64,000 bases of DNA. It comes from Crocinitomicaceae bacterium. Lineage in GTDB: Bacteria > Bacteroidota > Bacteroidia > Flavobacteriales_D > Crocinitomicaceae. Positions 33,853 to 41,573 of the stretch are shown piece after piece (position 1 is the stretch's first letter; the number at the start of each line of letters is the position of its first letter). The stretch covers positions 1-64,000 of the forward strand of contig JAHEMJ010000006.1 of the NCBI GenBank assembly GCA_024643725.1. Reading direction: 5' to 3'. The notes below the pieces were generated by a model. That model was not told where the DNA came from, made no database searches, and saw only the letters and a list, made by a program, of their open reading frames with translations. The position numbers and the translations under genes are program-made.

Positions 33853-33991
33853 GATTGTGTTAAAAGCAGAAACTCATCACGATCCGCTGGGATCGTAATT
33901 ATGCGGAAAACTGAACACAAACGCTGCTAAATGATTATTTTTAGTAGCTTAGAATATCAGATAAATGAAAATTTAGTTCATACAGGAAGAA
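33853..33991 (+). promoter_or_regulatory. Recurrent intergenic element with hairpin and promoter, copy 3
   Basis: ACGATCC-GCTG-GGATCGT (33879-33896) is a perfect 7-base stem, not followed by a T run. Downstream, GCTGCTAAATGATTATTTTT and TAGTAGC form a near-perfect palindrome including TATTTTTA (33936-33943), a weaker -7 element. The arrangement matches the copies at 22801 and 29616. Confidence 0.5.
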
Positions 33992-34375
33992 ATGAAGAGA
34001 ATGTTGTCCATTTTATGCGTGCTTTGTTTACTGACCAACTGTCAATCAGTTGATTCGAGTAGGGATAATACCGCTAAAGTCCTCAAAACCGACTCAACTC
34101 AACTAGTTACCTTGTTTCAATATAAAAGAACAATGAGTCATGATTTGAGCACATTTTTCACCAATAATAAATACTTAGATAGTATTCAACTTACCTTAAG
34201 TTCGTTGAACAAATGTGTGTCCGGCAAGGACATTCAATCTGAAAAGGATGCATACCCAATAACAGGTCAAATTGAAATCCAAAAAACACGCCTTAAAGTA
34301 ACTGTTTTTCAGAACAATGTTGATCTTCATAAAAAAGAGGATATCGGTTGGAATGGGACGTATGTGATAAAATGA
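33992..34375 (+). CDS. Lipoprotein of unknown function
   Basis: The 127-residue product has a lipobox (CVLCLLTNCQSV). The short mature part ends in beta strands (QIEIQKTRLKVTVFQNNV, IGWNGTYVIK). No family is recognised. Confidence 0.58.
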   Translation: MKRMLSILCVLCLLTNCQSVDSSRDNTAKVLKTDSTQLVTLFQYKRTMSHDLSTFFTNNKYLDSIQLTLSSLNKCVSGKDIQSEKDAYPITGQIEIQKTRLKVTVFQNNVDLHKKEDIGWNGTYVIK

Positions 34376-34407
34376 GTGTGATTCCCTATGAGCGTTTTTA
34401 GGTAGAT

Positions 34408-34521
34408 ATGAAAAAGGTGAATGGCATCAAAAAAGATAAGTGTATGTTAAATCGTTTTCTTTTATCCGTTTGTTTAAGTATTGGAACTATGCCAGCGATT
34501 TATGTTTTTTTTAACCTTTAA
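34408..34521 (+). CDS. 37-residue membrane peptide, probably the start of a broken gene
   Basis: The ATG frame at 34408 encodes a basic start and one hydrophobic helix (FLLSVCLSIGTMPAIYVFF), then stops just after a run of eight T. Downstream, another frame reads EKEISAAYLEQRIAIHLEM before its own stop. The stretch 34376-34625 thus looks like a decayed small gene rather than empty DNA, but the joint is not clean. Confidence 0.3.
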   Translation: MKKVNGIKKDKCMLNRFLLSVCLSIGTMPAIYVFFNL

Positions 34522-34625
34522 ACGAAAAAGAAATATCCGCAGCTTATTTAGAACAACGAATAGCTATTCATTTGGAAATGATCGTTTTCAATCAGGATGG
34601 ATGCAGCGAGTAAAAAGAGGGGAAA

Positions 34626-35129
34626 ATGAAAATAAGTAATGTTCAAAAAAAGACAAGTATGAAAATAATGGTCCTTATGATGTTTGTTTTCACCTTTAAT
34701 TGGGTTTTTACACAAAATAAGAGGGAAGTGATCTTATCCGATTCGTTTAATGGCAAGGTGGATTTGGCTACGTTTAAAACCATTAAAAGGAAAAATATAC
34801 ATTCACGAAACGAATTAAAACGGACGAGCGTGTTTGAATACGCCAACTTTTTCTGTGGAGAAAAACGTCTTGCAGCGCTATTTGATCAGTTACCTAAAAG
34901 AATACGGGTGAAATACGTGATGCTCGCCAATAACACGAGAAAAGCAAGCAAAAGATCCTACTTACATTGTTTTATCTATCAAAACGGACATCGGTTTTTT
35001 GAGAATTTCAAAGAATTAGCCATTGATTCGGATTGTTTTCAATTCTTCAAAGCAAACAGTAGATTTTATTTTGTTGGTAAAATGAAAGGCTTTGAAAACT
35101 CAAGTGTTTACCTGGAAATACCGAAGTGA
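34626..35129 (+). CDS. Exported protein of unknown function
   Basis: The 167-residue product has an N-terminal hydrophobic segment with signal character (MVLMMFVFTFNWVFTQ, after an 11-residue basic start). A GAGGGG sequence lies 5 bases before the ATG at 34626, unusually Shine-Dalgarno-like for this window. The mature part is basic (KRIRVKYVMLANNTRKASKR) with strands. No domain is recognised. Confidence 0.6.
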   Translation: MKISNVQKKTSMKIMVLMMFVFTFNWVFTQNKREVILSDSFNGKVDLATFKTIKRKNIHSRNELKRTSVFEYANFFCGEKRLAALFDQLPKRIRVKYVMLANNTRKASKRSYLHCFIYQNGHRFFENFKELAIDSDCFQFFKANSRFYFVGKMKGFENSSVYLEIPK

Positions 35130-35204
35130 TTTTGATGAAATTATGGCTTTATCACTTGTATTTTACCATCCTTACTTATCACAACACTTTGTCCAAGAGC
35201 CCTT

Positions 35205-35277
35205 TTAGAAGCAATTAATTTTAGTTTAATTATACAACTTTTGAAAAGCAACGGCTATAAATGGGTGAAATAATTTG
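35205..35277 (+). repeat. Short gene-tail fragment repeated from 32490-32530
   Basis: ACAACTTTTGAAAAGCAACG and ATGGGTGAAAT here match, with changes, bases about 32490-32525 in the chimeric remnant. Neither copy belongs to an intact gene. The remaining gene-free part of 35130-35341 shows nothing else recognisable. Confidence 0.45.
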
Positions 35278-35341
35278 ATGAAGAGTTAGGTAATTCATTC
35301 AAAAATAAGGTCCAACATTTTCTTTGCGCTTTCAACAAAGC

Positions 35342-35425
35342 TTATGCATTTTTTAGTTGATCGATTTCTAAACTTAAAAGTGGAATGTTATTTTTAATAA
35401 TTCCCCAAAGCATTTCTTGTTCGAT
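35342..35425 (-). pseudogene. C-terminal remnant of a HepT (DUF86) toxin
   Basis: On the minus strand 27 codons before TAA read IEQEMLWGIIKNNIPLL then SLEIDQL. This resembles the last helix of HepT/DUF86 HEPN ribonucleases (pattern DxxWxIIKNxLPxLxxxI). It lies directly downstream of the MntA-like gene, as hepT does in mntA-hepT operons. The catalytic RxxxxxH region is gone. Confidence 0.5.
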
Positions 35426-35427
35426 TA

Positions 35428-35799
35428 TTAGGCTGCATAAAGTTCCACTTTTGAGCGATTAATCTCTTCTATTAAAACCGGATTTTTTAGGGATTTAATG
35501 GATACAAGATGAACTTTTCTTACTAGTAGCTCCTCTAGTTTTTCAAGTAAAGAGAAATAATTGTCAGCATAATTTAAGACGTCGATTTCAGTTGAAAATT
35601 GGACTAAGAAGTCAAAGTCACTGTATACATGCATTTGACTACGAGCTGCAGAACTAAACAGGGCAAACGAAATCACTTGATGCTTTTCGAAAGTAAATTG
35701 ATCTCTTGAAGTTTTCGTTCGATTAGCGCGTTCATTACATTTGAAATTTAAGGCTTTTTTACTTAATTCATGAATCTCTCCCACAAATGATACGCACAA
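35428..35799 (-). CDS. Degenerate MntA-like nucleotidyltransferase (antitoxin)
   Basis: The 123-residue frame has the minimal nucleotidyltransferase pattern: FALFSSAARSQ (48-55 region) and SDFDFLVQF with D61 and D63, then RKVHLVSIKSLKNPVLIEEI. Two catalytic features are lost: the GS of the GSxxR box is SS, and the third aspartate (KVDLV) is His97. No ATG opens the frame (TTG at 35799), and the first 40 residues do not look like the family. With the HepT stub downstream, this is a decaying toxin-antitoxin pair. It is the only minus-strand gene between 6.7 and 40 kb. Confidence 0.65.
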   Translation of the reverse strand: MCVSFVGEIHELSKKALNFKCNERANRTKTSRDQFTFEKHQVISFALFSSAARSQMHVYSDFDFLVQFSTEIDVLNYADNYFSLLEKLEELLVRKVHLVSIKSLKNPVLIEEINRSKVELYAA

Positions 35800-35829
35800 A
35801 CCAACGTTCTCCTAATAATGTTAGAAAAA

Positions 35830-36539
35830 CCATGCAAAAACTTCGTATCTTCATCGCTATGGAAGAGCAAACCTTCAAGGACTTATTGGATTTTGTTTAC
35901 GCTAAAACCTTGCTTTCCAAAAACGTCGCTTTAGGTCCGAATTCTAGACTTTGTGAAGATGTCGGATTAACAGGTTGGGATACCCACGAATTTTTTATGG
36001 CATATGCTGAACGATTTCAAGTGGATGTCAGCGCTTTTCAACTAGGAGATTACGTAGGTGCGGAAGGAAGTATGTTTCATTTTTTACCCAAAACGGTTTT
36101 AACCATCCATCATTTATTCTTGGGCATACAGCATTCGAAACTGGATGATCAAATCATAAATGGTGTAAATTTGAGTTAAATTGGCGTATTGCTTCACTAT
36201 GATTCCTTTCAAACACTTCAGCTACTTTCTACTTTTCAGTCTGCTTTTGCTTTCGTGTGAAAGAAATCATGTCGCGAAAAAACATGCGCCGAACAGATTG
36301 ACACGGGAGTATAAACGATTTACGAACGGATTGAAAATCATTACCTATAAAGACGGCATACGCCTCAAGGAAGTTTTTTTTAATAATGATGGAGTCATGA
36401 CACAGGGAGAATCCTTTTGGAAAAACACAAACGCCACGTGTCACATGGTTCTTTTTGATAGCCTTGGACGCCCAATTGGACCTGGTGATTGGAATTACTA
36501 CGAACAATTTAATGACCTCTTATTCATTAAAAACAGCCG
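35830..36539 (+). repeat. 710-bp duplicated block, copy 2
   Basis: This is the twin of 27151-27860 at a constant offset of 8679 bases, so there are no insertions or deletions. Here the lipoprotein gene continues intact beyond the end of the homology, suggesting copy 2 is the source. Confidence 0.9.
35859..36179 (+). CDS. DUF1493 (acyl-carrier-protein-like) protein, copy 2
   Basis: This is the 106-residue twin of 27180-27500 with six substitutions (NVALGPNSRL, CEDVGLTGWDTHEF, FQLGDYVGAEG). I set the start at MEEQ, identical in both copies; an upstream in-frame ATG at 35787 is not shared. A possible -7 element TATCTTCA lies just upstream. It is followed after 19 bases by the intact lipoprotein gene, so the two form a unit. 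Confidence 0.75.
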   Translation: MEEQTFKDLLDFVYAKTLLSKNVALGPNSRLCEDVGLTGWDTHEFFMAYAERFQVDVSAFQLGDYVGAEGSMFHFLPKTVLTIHHLFLGIQHSKLDDQIINGVNLS

Positions 36540-36804
36540 TTATCCCTGTGAATTCAAGGTGCACGAAGTCGAATCTTATCAAGAACACGATGTTGAGATT
36601 GATACCGTTCATGTGTATAAAAAATCGGGTGAATACTACATCAACTTAAAAGAAGTCTATTCAAAACGAAAAAAGAAATTCCACTATTTGCAAATAACCA
36701 GTTTAGCCCACGTGGAACCAAAATTATATGATTGTTTTACTGATTTAGTAAGGGTTGGTAAATCCATTAAAGTAGATAAGTATAATTTAAATGGACTTTG
36801 GTAA
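36199..36804 (+). CDS. Lipoprotein with YwqK/MORN-like units (intact copy)
   Basis: The 201-residue product has a lipobox (FSLLLLSCERN). A YwqK/MORN-like stretch (YKDGIRLKEVFFNNDGVMTQ; SLGRPIGPGDWNYYEQFNDL) is followed by a beta-rich end (DTVHVYKKSGEYYINLKEVY). Its first 114 codons are identical at the DNA level to the truncated copy at 27520. It is probably surface-anchored; the role is unknown. Confidence 0.7.
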   Translation: MIPFKHFSYFLLFSLLLLSCERNHVAKKHAPNRLTREYKRFTNGLKIITYKDGIRLKEVFFNNDGVMTQGESFWKNTNATCHMVLFDSLGRPIGPGDWNYYEQFNDLLFIKNSRYPCEFKVHEVESYQEHDVEIDTVHVYKKSGEYYINLKEVYSKRKKKFHYLQITSLAHVEPKLYDCFTDLVRVGKSIKVDKYNLNGLW

Positions 36805-36902
36805 TTTCGTAGGCATGATCATTAAAGTAGAAGAGATGCACGGACAGACGTTTCAGAATGAAGTTTAAACAACTGTTCCATAGCAGGACAAAAAAAAAGA
36901 AA

Positions 36903-37466
36903 ATGAAAGCATATTCGAAGTTCTACGTATTCTTCCTTACAAGTTTCATACTTGCCTTGAACAGTTTTGCACAAGTGAAAACTGTTGAAAAAACCTATGT
37001 TTTGGATACTGTTTTTAAGGAGAAATCCTACGGAATAAAGGTCGTAGATGAAGATCACATTTGGTCAAATCTTTTGCAACATAACGGCATTTATTTTTTT
37101 AAAAGTGATTCCTTGGACCTTTCTTTTCAAACCGTTTTTTCCAGCCGACTTGATCAGTTCGCGAATAAAAAAATCAGCTCGAAATTATCAAATGAAGAAT
37201 ACCGAGCAAAAGTCTGTTCCCTGGTAATGGATTACTATAATCATGCAGAGAGGAACGAAGAGGAGGAGTATGTTGTGACTTATGACGCGCAACGTCACAT
37301 ACTATGCGAGCAAATCAAATACCTAAAAGGAAACAAACGAATGACCTGTAAATTCACGCTATTCCTAAGCGATGGAACAATTTGTTTTTTGCTGTTTCAA
37401 TGTGACACGAAACAACTAAAGTGGGTGGAGGACTATGTTCATCAATCCATTACTATTCAATCTTAG
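36903..37466 (+). CDS. Exported protein of unknown function
   Basis: The 187-residue product has a signal peptide (FYVFFLTSFILALNSFAQ). The mature domain is alpha/beta with a central acidic helix (YNHAERNEEEEYVVTYDAQ) and C-terminal strands (FTLFLSDGTICFLLFQCD). The ATG at 36903 gives a normal signal peptide; an earlier ATG at 36858 would add 15 basic residues. Confidence 0.62.
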   Translation: MKAYSKFYVFFLTSFILALNSFAQVKTVEKTYVLDTVFKEKSYGIKVVDEDHIWSNLLQHNGIYFFKSDSLDLSFQTVFSSRLDQFANKKISSKLSNEEYRAKVCSLVMDYYNHAERNEEEEYVVTYDAQRHILCEQIKYLKGNKRMTCKFTLFLSDGTICFLLFQCDTKQLKWVEDYVHQSITIQS

Positions 37467-37500
37467 GAGTCCTGCCACACATTAAAACGCTTCGGCTAAA

Positions 37501-37629
37501 ATGAAAAAGTACTTGATTTTAGTTGGCCTTGTCTTTTTGATCACATATATGAAAATACATGTAACAAGTAATAATTCCTTAAAATCAACGTTAGTGCTTC
37601 GTTATAACCAACATTCTGCCACCATATGA
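37501..37629 (+). CDS. Small membrane peptide coupled to the DUF6688 gene
   Basis: The 42-codon frame starts MKKYLILVGLVFLITYMKI, one hydrophobic helix, and has a polar tail. Its stop overlaps the ATG of the next gene (ATGA at 37626-37629), which argues for translation. Confidence 0.4.
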   Translation: MKKYLILVGLVFLITYMKIHVTSNNSLKSTLVLRYNQHSATI

Positions 37630-38690
37630 ACGCTGTTTTACTCATATTGCTCCTGCCAATGATTGTGTTCGCATACATTCGTTTGATAAAAGGTGAAATG
37701 CACTGGTCAAAAAAAATAGGCTGGACATTCTTAATAACGGCATATGTCTTGTTTTGGACCTGGTTTTTATTGGAATATTCGGACACGAATGACTATTGGC
37801 GAAAAATTGATACATCGGTCTTTTATTCACCGATTTCAGCAAGACACTCATTGACCTTTTGGGTCTTTCATCTATTGAGTGTCATGGGCTTGCTAAGCCT
37901 TTGGCATAAGGGACGTAATCAAGCGCCTTTAGTCCTTGTATTTAGTTCGATGTTCGTCCTGTTTGGTGTCATTCTTCAAGGTCTTGTCATTGTGCAGTTA
38001 GTACATCCTTGGGACTATATTTCTAGGGCACATCAAATGGGATTATTACTTGGACCAATCATTCACATTTTTATTTCTATACTATTGTTATTCAGTTTAT
38101 TAAAGAATGAAATGAAATTAGCGAATGAACGCACCTTTAAACATTCGGGACTTCAATTTCTCAATGAGAAAATCAAGGAGTCAGAACACTTGATGCTCTG
38201 GGTTTTGATCTTATTTCTTCCAGTCTTGATCGTAATCACCTTGGTACTGATCTTGTTCGGACAGGAATACGATTCCTTGGCGAAAGTATTTACAGAAACG
38301 ACAACGTGGAGCTTTTCACAGAAACCCCATCCACCGTATATCGAGCACCAAGGACATTACCTGTGCACGGTTGCGGCTTGTGGCTCACCGCGCATCGTCA
38401 AACCGCTGCGCTTGGGAAAACGTGCTGGACAAGACATCATTGTCAACCGGCAACTGATGGTTGCAAACGCCTTCGAAGCATTGATTCAAGATCGCTTTCC
38501 TCGTGCGCATCGGTTCATTCGCAAAAACTACGATACCTATGGATATCCGCTGTCGAAAGACATTACGACACCGTTTAAATCTAACATGACGTATATCCTG
38601 ATGAAACCCTTGGAGTGGTTTTTTCTACTATTTGTATATTCGTTCAGTGAAAAGCCTGAGCAGTTGATTCATTCGCAATACAAGCTATAG
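37626..38690 (+). CDS. DUF6688-type membrane protein
   Basis: The 354-residue protein has six hydrophobic segments in the first 215 residues. A conserved soluble core follows (CTVAACGSPRIVKPLRLGKR, IIVNRQLMVANAFEALIQDR, RFIRKNYDTYGYPLSKDI), ending with a short hydrophobic helix near 325-340. The core fits DUF6688, a membrane family without a known function; the name is from memory. Confidence 0.7.
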   Translation: MNAVLLILLLPMIVFAYIRLIKGEMHWSKKIGWTFLITAYVLFWTWFLLEYSDTNDYWRKIDTSVFYSPISARHSLTFWVFHLLSVMGLLSLWHKGRNQAPLVLVFSSMFVLFGVILQGLVIVQLVHPWDYISRAHQMGLLLGPIIHIFISILLLFSLLKNEMKLANERTFKHSGLQFLNEKIKESEHLMLWVLILFLPVLIVITLVLILFGQEYDSLAKVFTETTTWSFSQKPHPPYIEHQGHYLCTVAACGSPRIVKPLRLGKRAGQDIIVNRQLMVANAFEALIQDRFPRAHRFIRKNYDTYGYPLSKDITTPFKSNMTYILMKPLEWFFLLFVYSFSEKPEQLIHSQYKL

Positions 38691-38794
38691 TAAACATCAA
38701 GCTTGAGGTGAATGAAATGAACAGTTTTATGAGAAAAAAGGGAATCAGTGCCCAATTTTAGGATTAGGATCAGAGCCTCCATATAAAGAGAAAA

Positions 38795-39451
38795 ATGAAA
38801 CAAAAAATATACATATTCAGCGGACTCGGTGCGGATGCCCGCGTTTTCAAACATGTTGATTTCGGCGAAAACGAAGTGGTTTTTTTAGATTGGCTTTTAC
38901 CTGATAAAACAGAATCCATCGAAAACTACGCAAGGCGGATGGCACGATTCATTGATGCCGAAGATCCTATCCTGATGGGTATTTCCTTCGGTGGAATCAT
39001 GGCCATTGAAGTGAGTCAAGTCATTCCAACAAAGAAACTCGTCTTGCTCGCAACCGCTAAAAACCGCTCTGAACTTCCAGCCTTGTATCGTTTCTTTGGA
39101 CGCATTCAGGCCTTGCGCATTTTTCCAGTCTCGCTCATGAAACGCACACATTTCTTGACGTATTATCTTTTTGGGGTGAAGGAAAAAGAACACCAACGGA
39201 TTTTAAGTGATATTTTCCGACAGACGGATACGCGCTTCTTAAAATGGGCTTTGACTCAAATCTTGCAATGGAAACGCACCGAAAAACCCGTGAATGCCAT
39301 TCACATTCATGGAACCAAGGATCATATTATTCCATGTAAACAGGAAATGCAAGCGAAGGAAATTCAAGGTGGGGGACACCTTATCACCTTGAGTCATCCG
39401 AAGGAATTAAATGACTTATTAACTCAGGAATGGAAGAACATCACCGCGTAG
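38795..39451 (+). CDS. Alpha/beta hydrolase
   Basis: The 218-residue cytoplasmic protein has a complete catalytic triad: nucleophile S64 in GISFGG, D176 in HGTKDHIIP and H195 in GGGHLI. An oxyanion region SGLGADARVF follows the first strand, and the cap is small. The substrate cannot be told; it could be an esterase or thioesterase. The next gene starts 4 bases after its stop. Confidence 0.85.
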   Translation: MKQKIYIFSGLGADARVFKHVDFGENEVVFLDWLLPDKTESIENYARRMARFIDAEDPILMGISFGGIMAIEVSQVIPTKKLVLLATAKNRSELPALYRFFGRIQALRIFPVSLMKRTHFLTYYLFGVKEKEHQRILSDIFRQTDTRFLKWALTQILQWKRTEKPVNAIHIHGTKDHIIPCKQEMQAKEIQGGGHLITLSHPKELNDLLTQEWKNITA

Positions 39452-39455
39452 CATC

Positions 39456-39971
39456 ATGAAAATGTTAAAATTAATTGTTCAACTTTTGATGCTCTGTATC
39501 GTAACACTGGTGATTGTATTATTCATCCTAAGGTTTATGGGGGTCAATCCACAGTCCAACTATCAATCAACCGTGGAGGCAATCGAAATCTATGGATTTC
39601 CTATGGTTATTTTACTGAGTCTTTTCCTAACCTTAGACAAGCGCAATGGAATTAGAAGAAACATCTCATGGGTTGTTGTAACGCCCATTCTTTCATATGC
39701 CTGCATTTTTTTAATGTCCATAGTTATGCTGTTTTCCACTCAGCATTGGATTGATTTTACCATTGCTTATCAAAACAAAAAAGACCCGAATCGTACCATT
39801 CGCGAGCAATTATTGGACCTTGGAGCACATGGCTATGCAGATCGAGGAAGGGTAGTGGAGGTTCGTTCAACCTTAGGATTTTTTGAATACTGTATTCCCG
39901 TTGATACAAATAAACTTCAAAAAAATGAATGGCGCTATGTCAATCGAGATGGCGATATAACGTTTCCGTGA
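39456..39971 (+). CDS. Two-to-three-helix membrane protein
   Basis: The 171-residue protein has hydrophobic helices (about 5-27, 44-62 and 72-96) and a soluble C-terminal third (TIREQLLDLGAHGYADRGRV, EVRSTLGFFEYCIPV). It is probably co-transcribed with the hydrolase. No family is recognised. It is the last gene of the plus-strand island. Confidence 0.58.
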   Translation: MKMLKLIVQLLMLCIVTLVIVLFILRFMGVNPQSNYQSTVEAIEIYGFPMVILLSLFLTLDKRNGIRRNISWVVVTPILSYACIFLMSIVMLFSTQHWIDFTIAYQNKKDPNRTIREQLLDLGAHGYADRGRVVEVRSTLGFFEYCIPVDTNKLQKNEWRYVNRDGDITFP

Positions 39972-39980
39972 GGTTCAACG

Positions 39981-40943
39981 CTAACCTCGTTGAATCAAAC
40001 GATACATCGTTTTCGTTTTATCACCATCCTTTGTGAAAAACCCATTATCGACCCCGATTTTCAAATCCCTACTCGCAGTGGCCGTTGAGATGTGTTGAAA
40101 AACAAGCATATAGTCTTTTCTTGTAAAGATCTGACTTCCGATTTCGCGAAAATAATCGAGTCGTTCTAAGGTACTCATGATTTTGGCTTTGTAGTCCAAT
40201 TGTTCATTTAAGGCACTCAAAAGAATGCCCAATAAGTATTCAATAAATGGTGTAGAATGTCCGGACTTATCACTATCCGACAAGGCTTGATAATACGCAG
40301 ATTGCGACTGGTGAATGAGGTTTTCAAAGGGAAGAAATGCAAAGAGTGGATATTCCTGCATGAGTATGAGTGTTTGCCAAAGTCGACCCATACGACCGTT
40401 TCCATCTTGGAATGGATGAATAAATTCCAATTCATAATGAAAAACACAACTTTTAATCAGCGTAAGTTCCTCTGATGTAGAAATGTAATGAAAAAGGTCC
40501 TTCATTAAAAAGGGAACATTTTCTGCCGGAGGCGCCATGTGGGTAATTTGATCTCCAGAAACAACTCCAACACCACCTTTTCGAAATTTCCCAGCGCTTG
40601 AAATGAGTCCTTGCATCAGCGACGCATGTGCGTTCAAAAAGGAATCCATTGAATTCGGTTCAAATGTCGATAGTCTTTCATAAACGCGAATGGCGTTCAA
40701 AACTTCTCGAACATCTTTCTCTGGACCAATCACCTGTTTGTTGTCCATTAAGGCGGTAATTTGTGCTTCACTCAGTGTGTTTCCTTCAATTCCCAAGGAC
40801 GAATGAATCGTCTTGATGCGGTTTTCCTTGCGTAATTTAGGCGTGGGTTTATCCAAATACTTTGCATTGATTTGTCCAATTCGCTCGGAAATTTGCGCGA
40901 CAAGCCGCAGTATTTTTGGTGTGATGGAATAGGGTGGAGTCAT
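39981..40943 (-). CDS. Fic family protein (AMP transferase)
   Basis: The product is 320 residues from the ATG at 40943; numbering here counts nine more from a TTG at 40970. It contains the Fic motif HPFQDGNGR (185-193 in that numbering), which transfers AMP from ATP to target hydroxyls, and an inhibitory helix SLGIEGN with Glu62, making it a class II self-inhibited Fic. Its N-terminus PPYSITPKILRLVAQISERI is typical of chromosomal Fic proteins with a C-terminal winged helix (DYMLVFQHISTATASRDL). Upstream is a perfect palindrome (40957-40971) overlapping the start region, suggesting autoregulation. Confidence 0.9.
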   Translation of the reverse strand: MTPPYSITPKILRLVAQISERIGQINAKYLDKPTPKLRKENRIKTIHSSLGIEGNTLSEAQITALMDNKQVIGPEKDVREVLNAIRVYERLSTFEPNSMDSFLNAHASLMQGLISSAGKFRKGGVGVVSGDQITHMAPPAENVPFLMKDLFHYISTSEELTLIKSCVFHYELEFIHPFQDGNGRMGRLWQTLILMQEYPLFAFLPFENLIHQSQSAYYQALSDSDKSGHSTPFIEYLLGILLSALNEQLDYKAKIMSTLERLDYFREIGSQIFTRKDYMLVFQHISTATASRDLKIGVDNGFFTKDGDKTKTMYRLIQRG

Positions 40944-40971
40944 CTTGATAGTGTCATTTGATAGTATCAAA
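40944..40971 (-). promoter_or_regulatory. Palindromic operator upstream of the Fic gene
   Basis: TTTGATAGTATCAAA (40957-40971) is a perfect 7-1-7 palindrome. A second, related half-site TTGATAGTGTCA begins at 40944, in direct order. The winged-helix end of the Fic protein could bind it. Any gene driven leftwards from here would be affected. Confidence 0.5.
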
Positions 40972-41054
40972 GTTACAAAATTGATCGAATCAATTCATTT
41001 ATTCATTGATTCCTTGACCGATTTTCACGAACTTTGGCACACAAATTTTATCCA

Positions 41055-41570
41055 ATGAAACCAATCGTGCTTTTCTTGTTCTTATTAATTGGACTTTGTT
41101 CGATGGAGACAGCAAATGCCCAATCTACTCCATGCTTTCCAGGCCAATGCATCGGCACTTGGAAAGGCATGATGTACATTTACGCTTATGGGAATTTGCG
41201 GGACAGCGTCCAAGTGGAATTATCGGTCGCTAAAATCGACGACAATTCGTGGAAATGGCGCACGGATTATATTTCTGAAAAGATGCCTGTCACAAAGGAT
41301 TACATCATGCGTCGTGATCCGAAGTCCGCACATACCTTTCTGCTCGATGAAGGCGATGGTGTGGTTTTAACGAATTACCTGACAGGAACGAAACTCTATT
41401 CAAACTTCGAAACGGAAGGAATCCTACTTGGATCCAGTTACGAATTTATCGGAGGGAATTTAGTGTTCGAAGTCACATCAGGTAAGAAACTCAACGAAGC
41501 TGAAGAATCCGGTGTGACCAACTTTTCCGTGGACTTTGTCCAACGTGTGGCCTTGCAAAAGATTCGCTAG
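41055..41570 (+). CDS. Exported protein of unknown function
   Basis: The 171-residue product has a signal peptide (VLFLFLLIGLCSMETANAQ) and a mature domain with a CIGTWKGMMYIY start and alternating strands (VQVELSVAKIDDNSWKWRTD), lipocalin-like in pattern. An upstream TTG at 41034 would add seven residues. It converges on the M28 peptidase gene, with 3 bases between the stops. Confidence 0.7.
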   Translation: MKPIVLFLFLLIGLCSMETANAQSTPCFPGQCIGTWKGMMYIYAYGNLRDSVQVELSVAKIDDNSWKWRTDYISEKMPVTKDYIMRRDPKSAHTFLLDEGDGVVLTNYLTGTKLYSNFETEGILLGSSYEFIGGNLVFEVTSGKKLNEAEESGVTNFSVDFVQRVALQKIR

Positions 41571-41573
41571 TTT

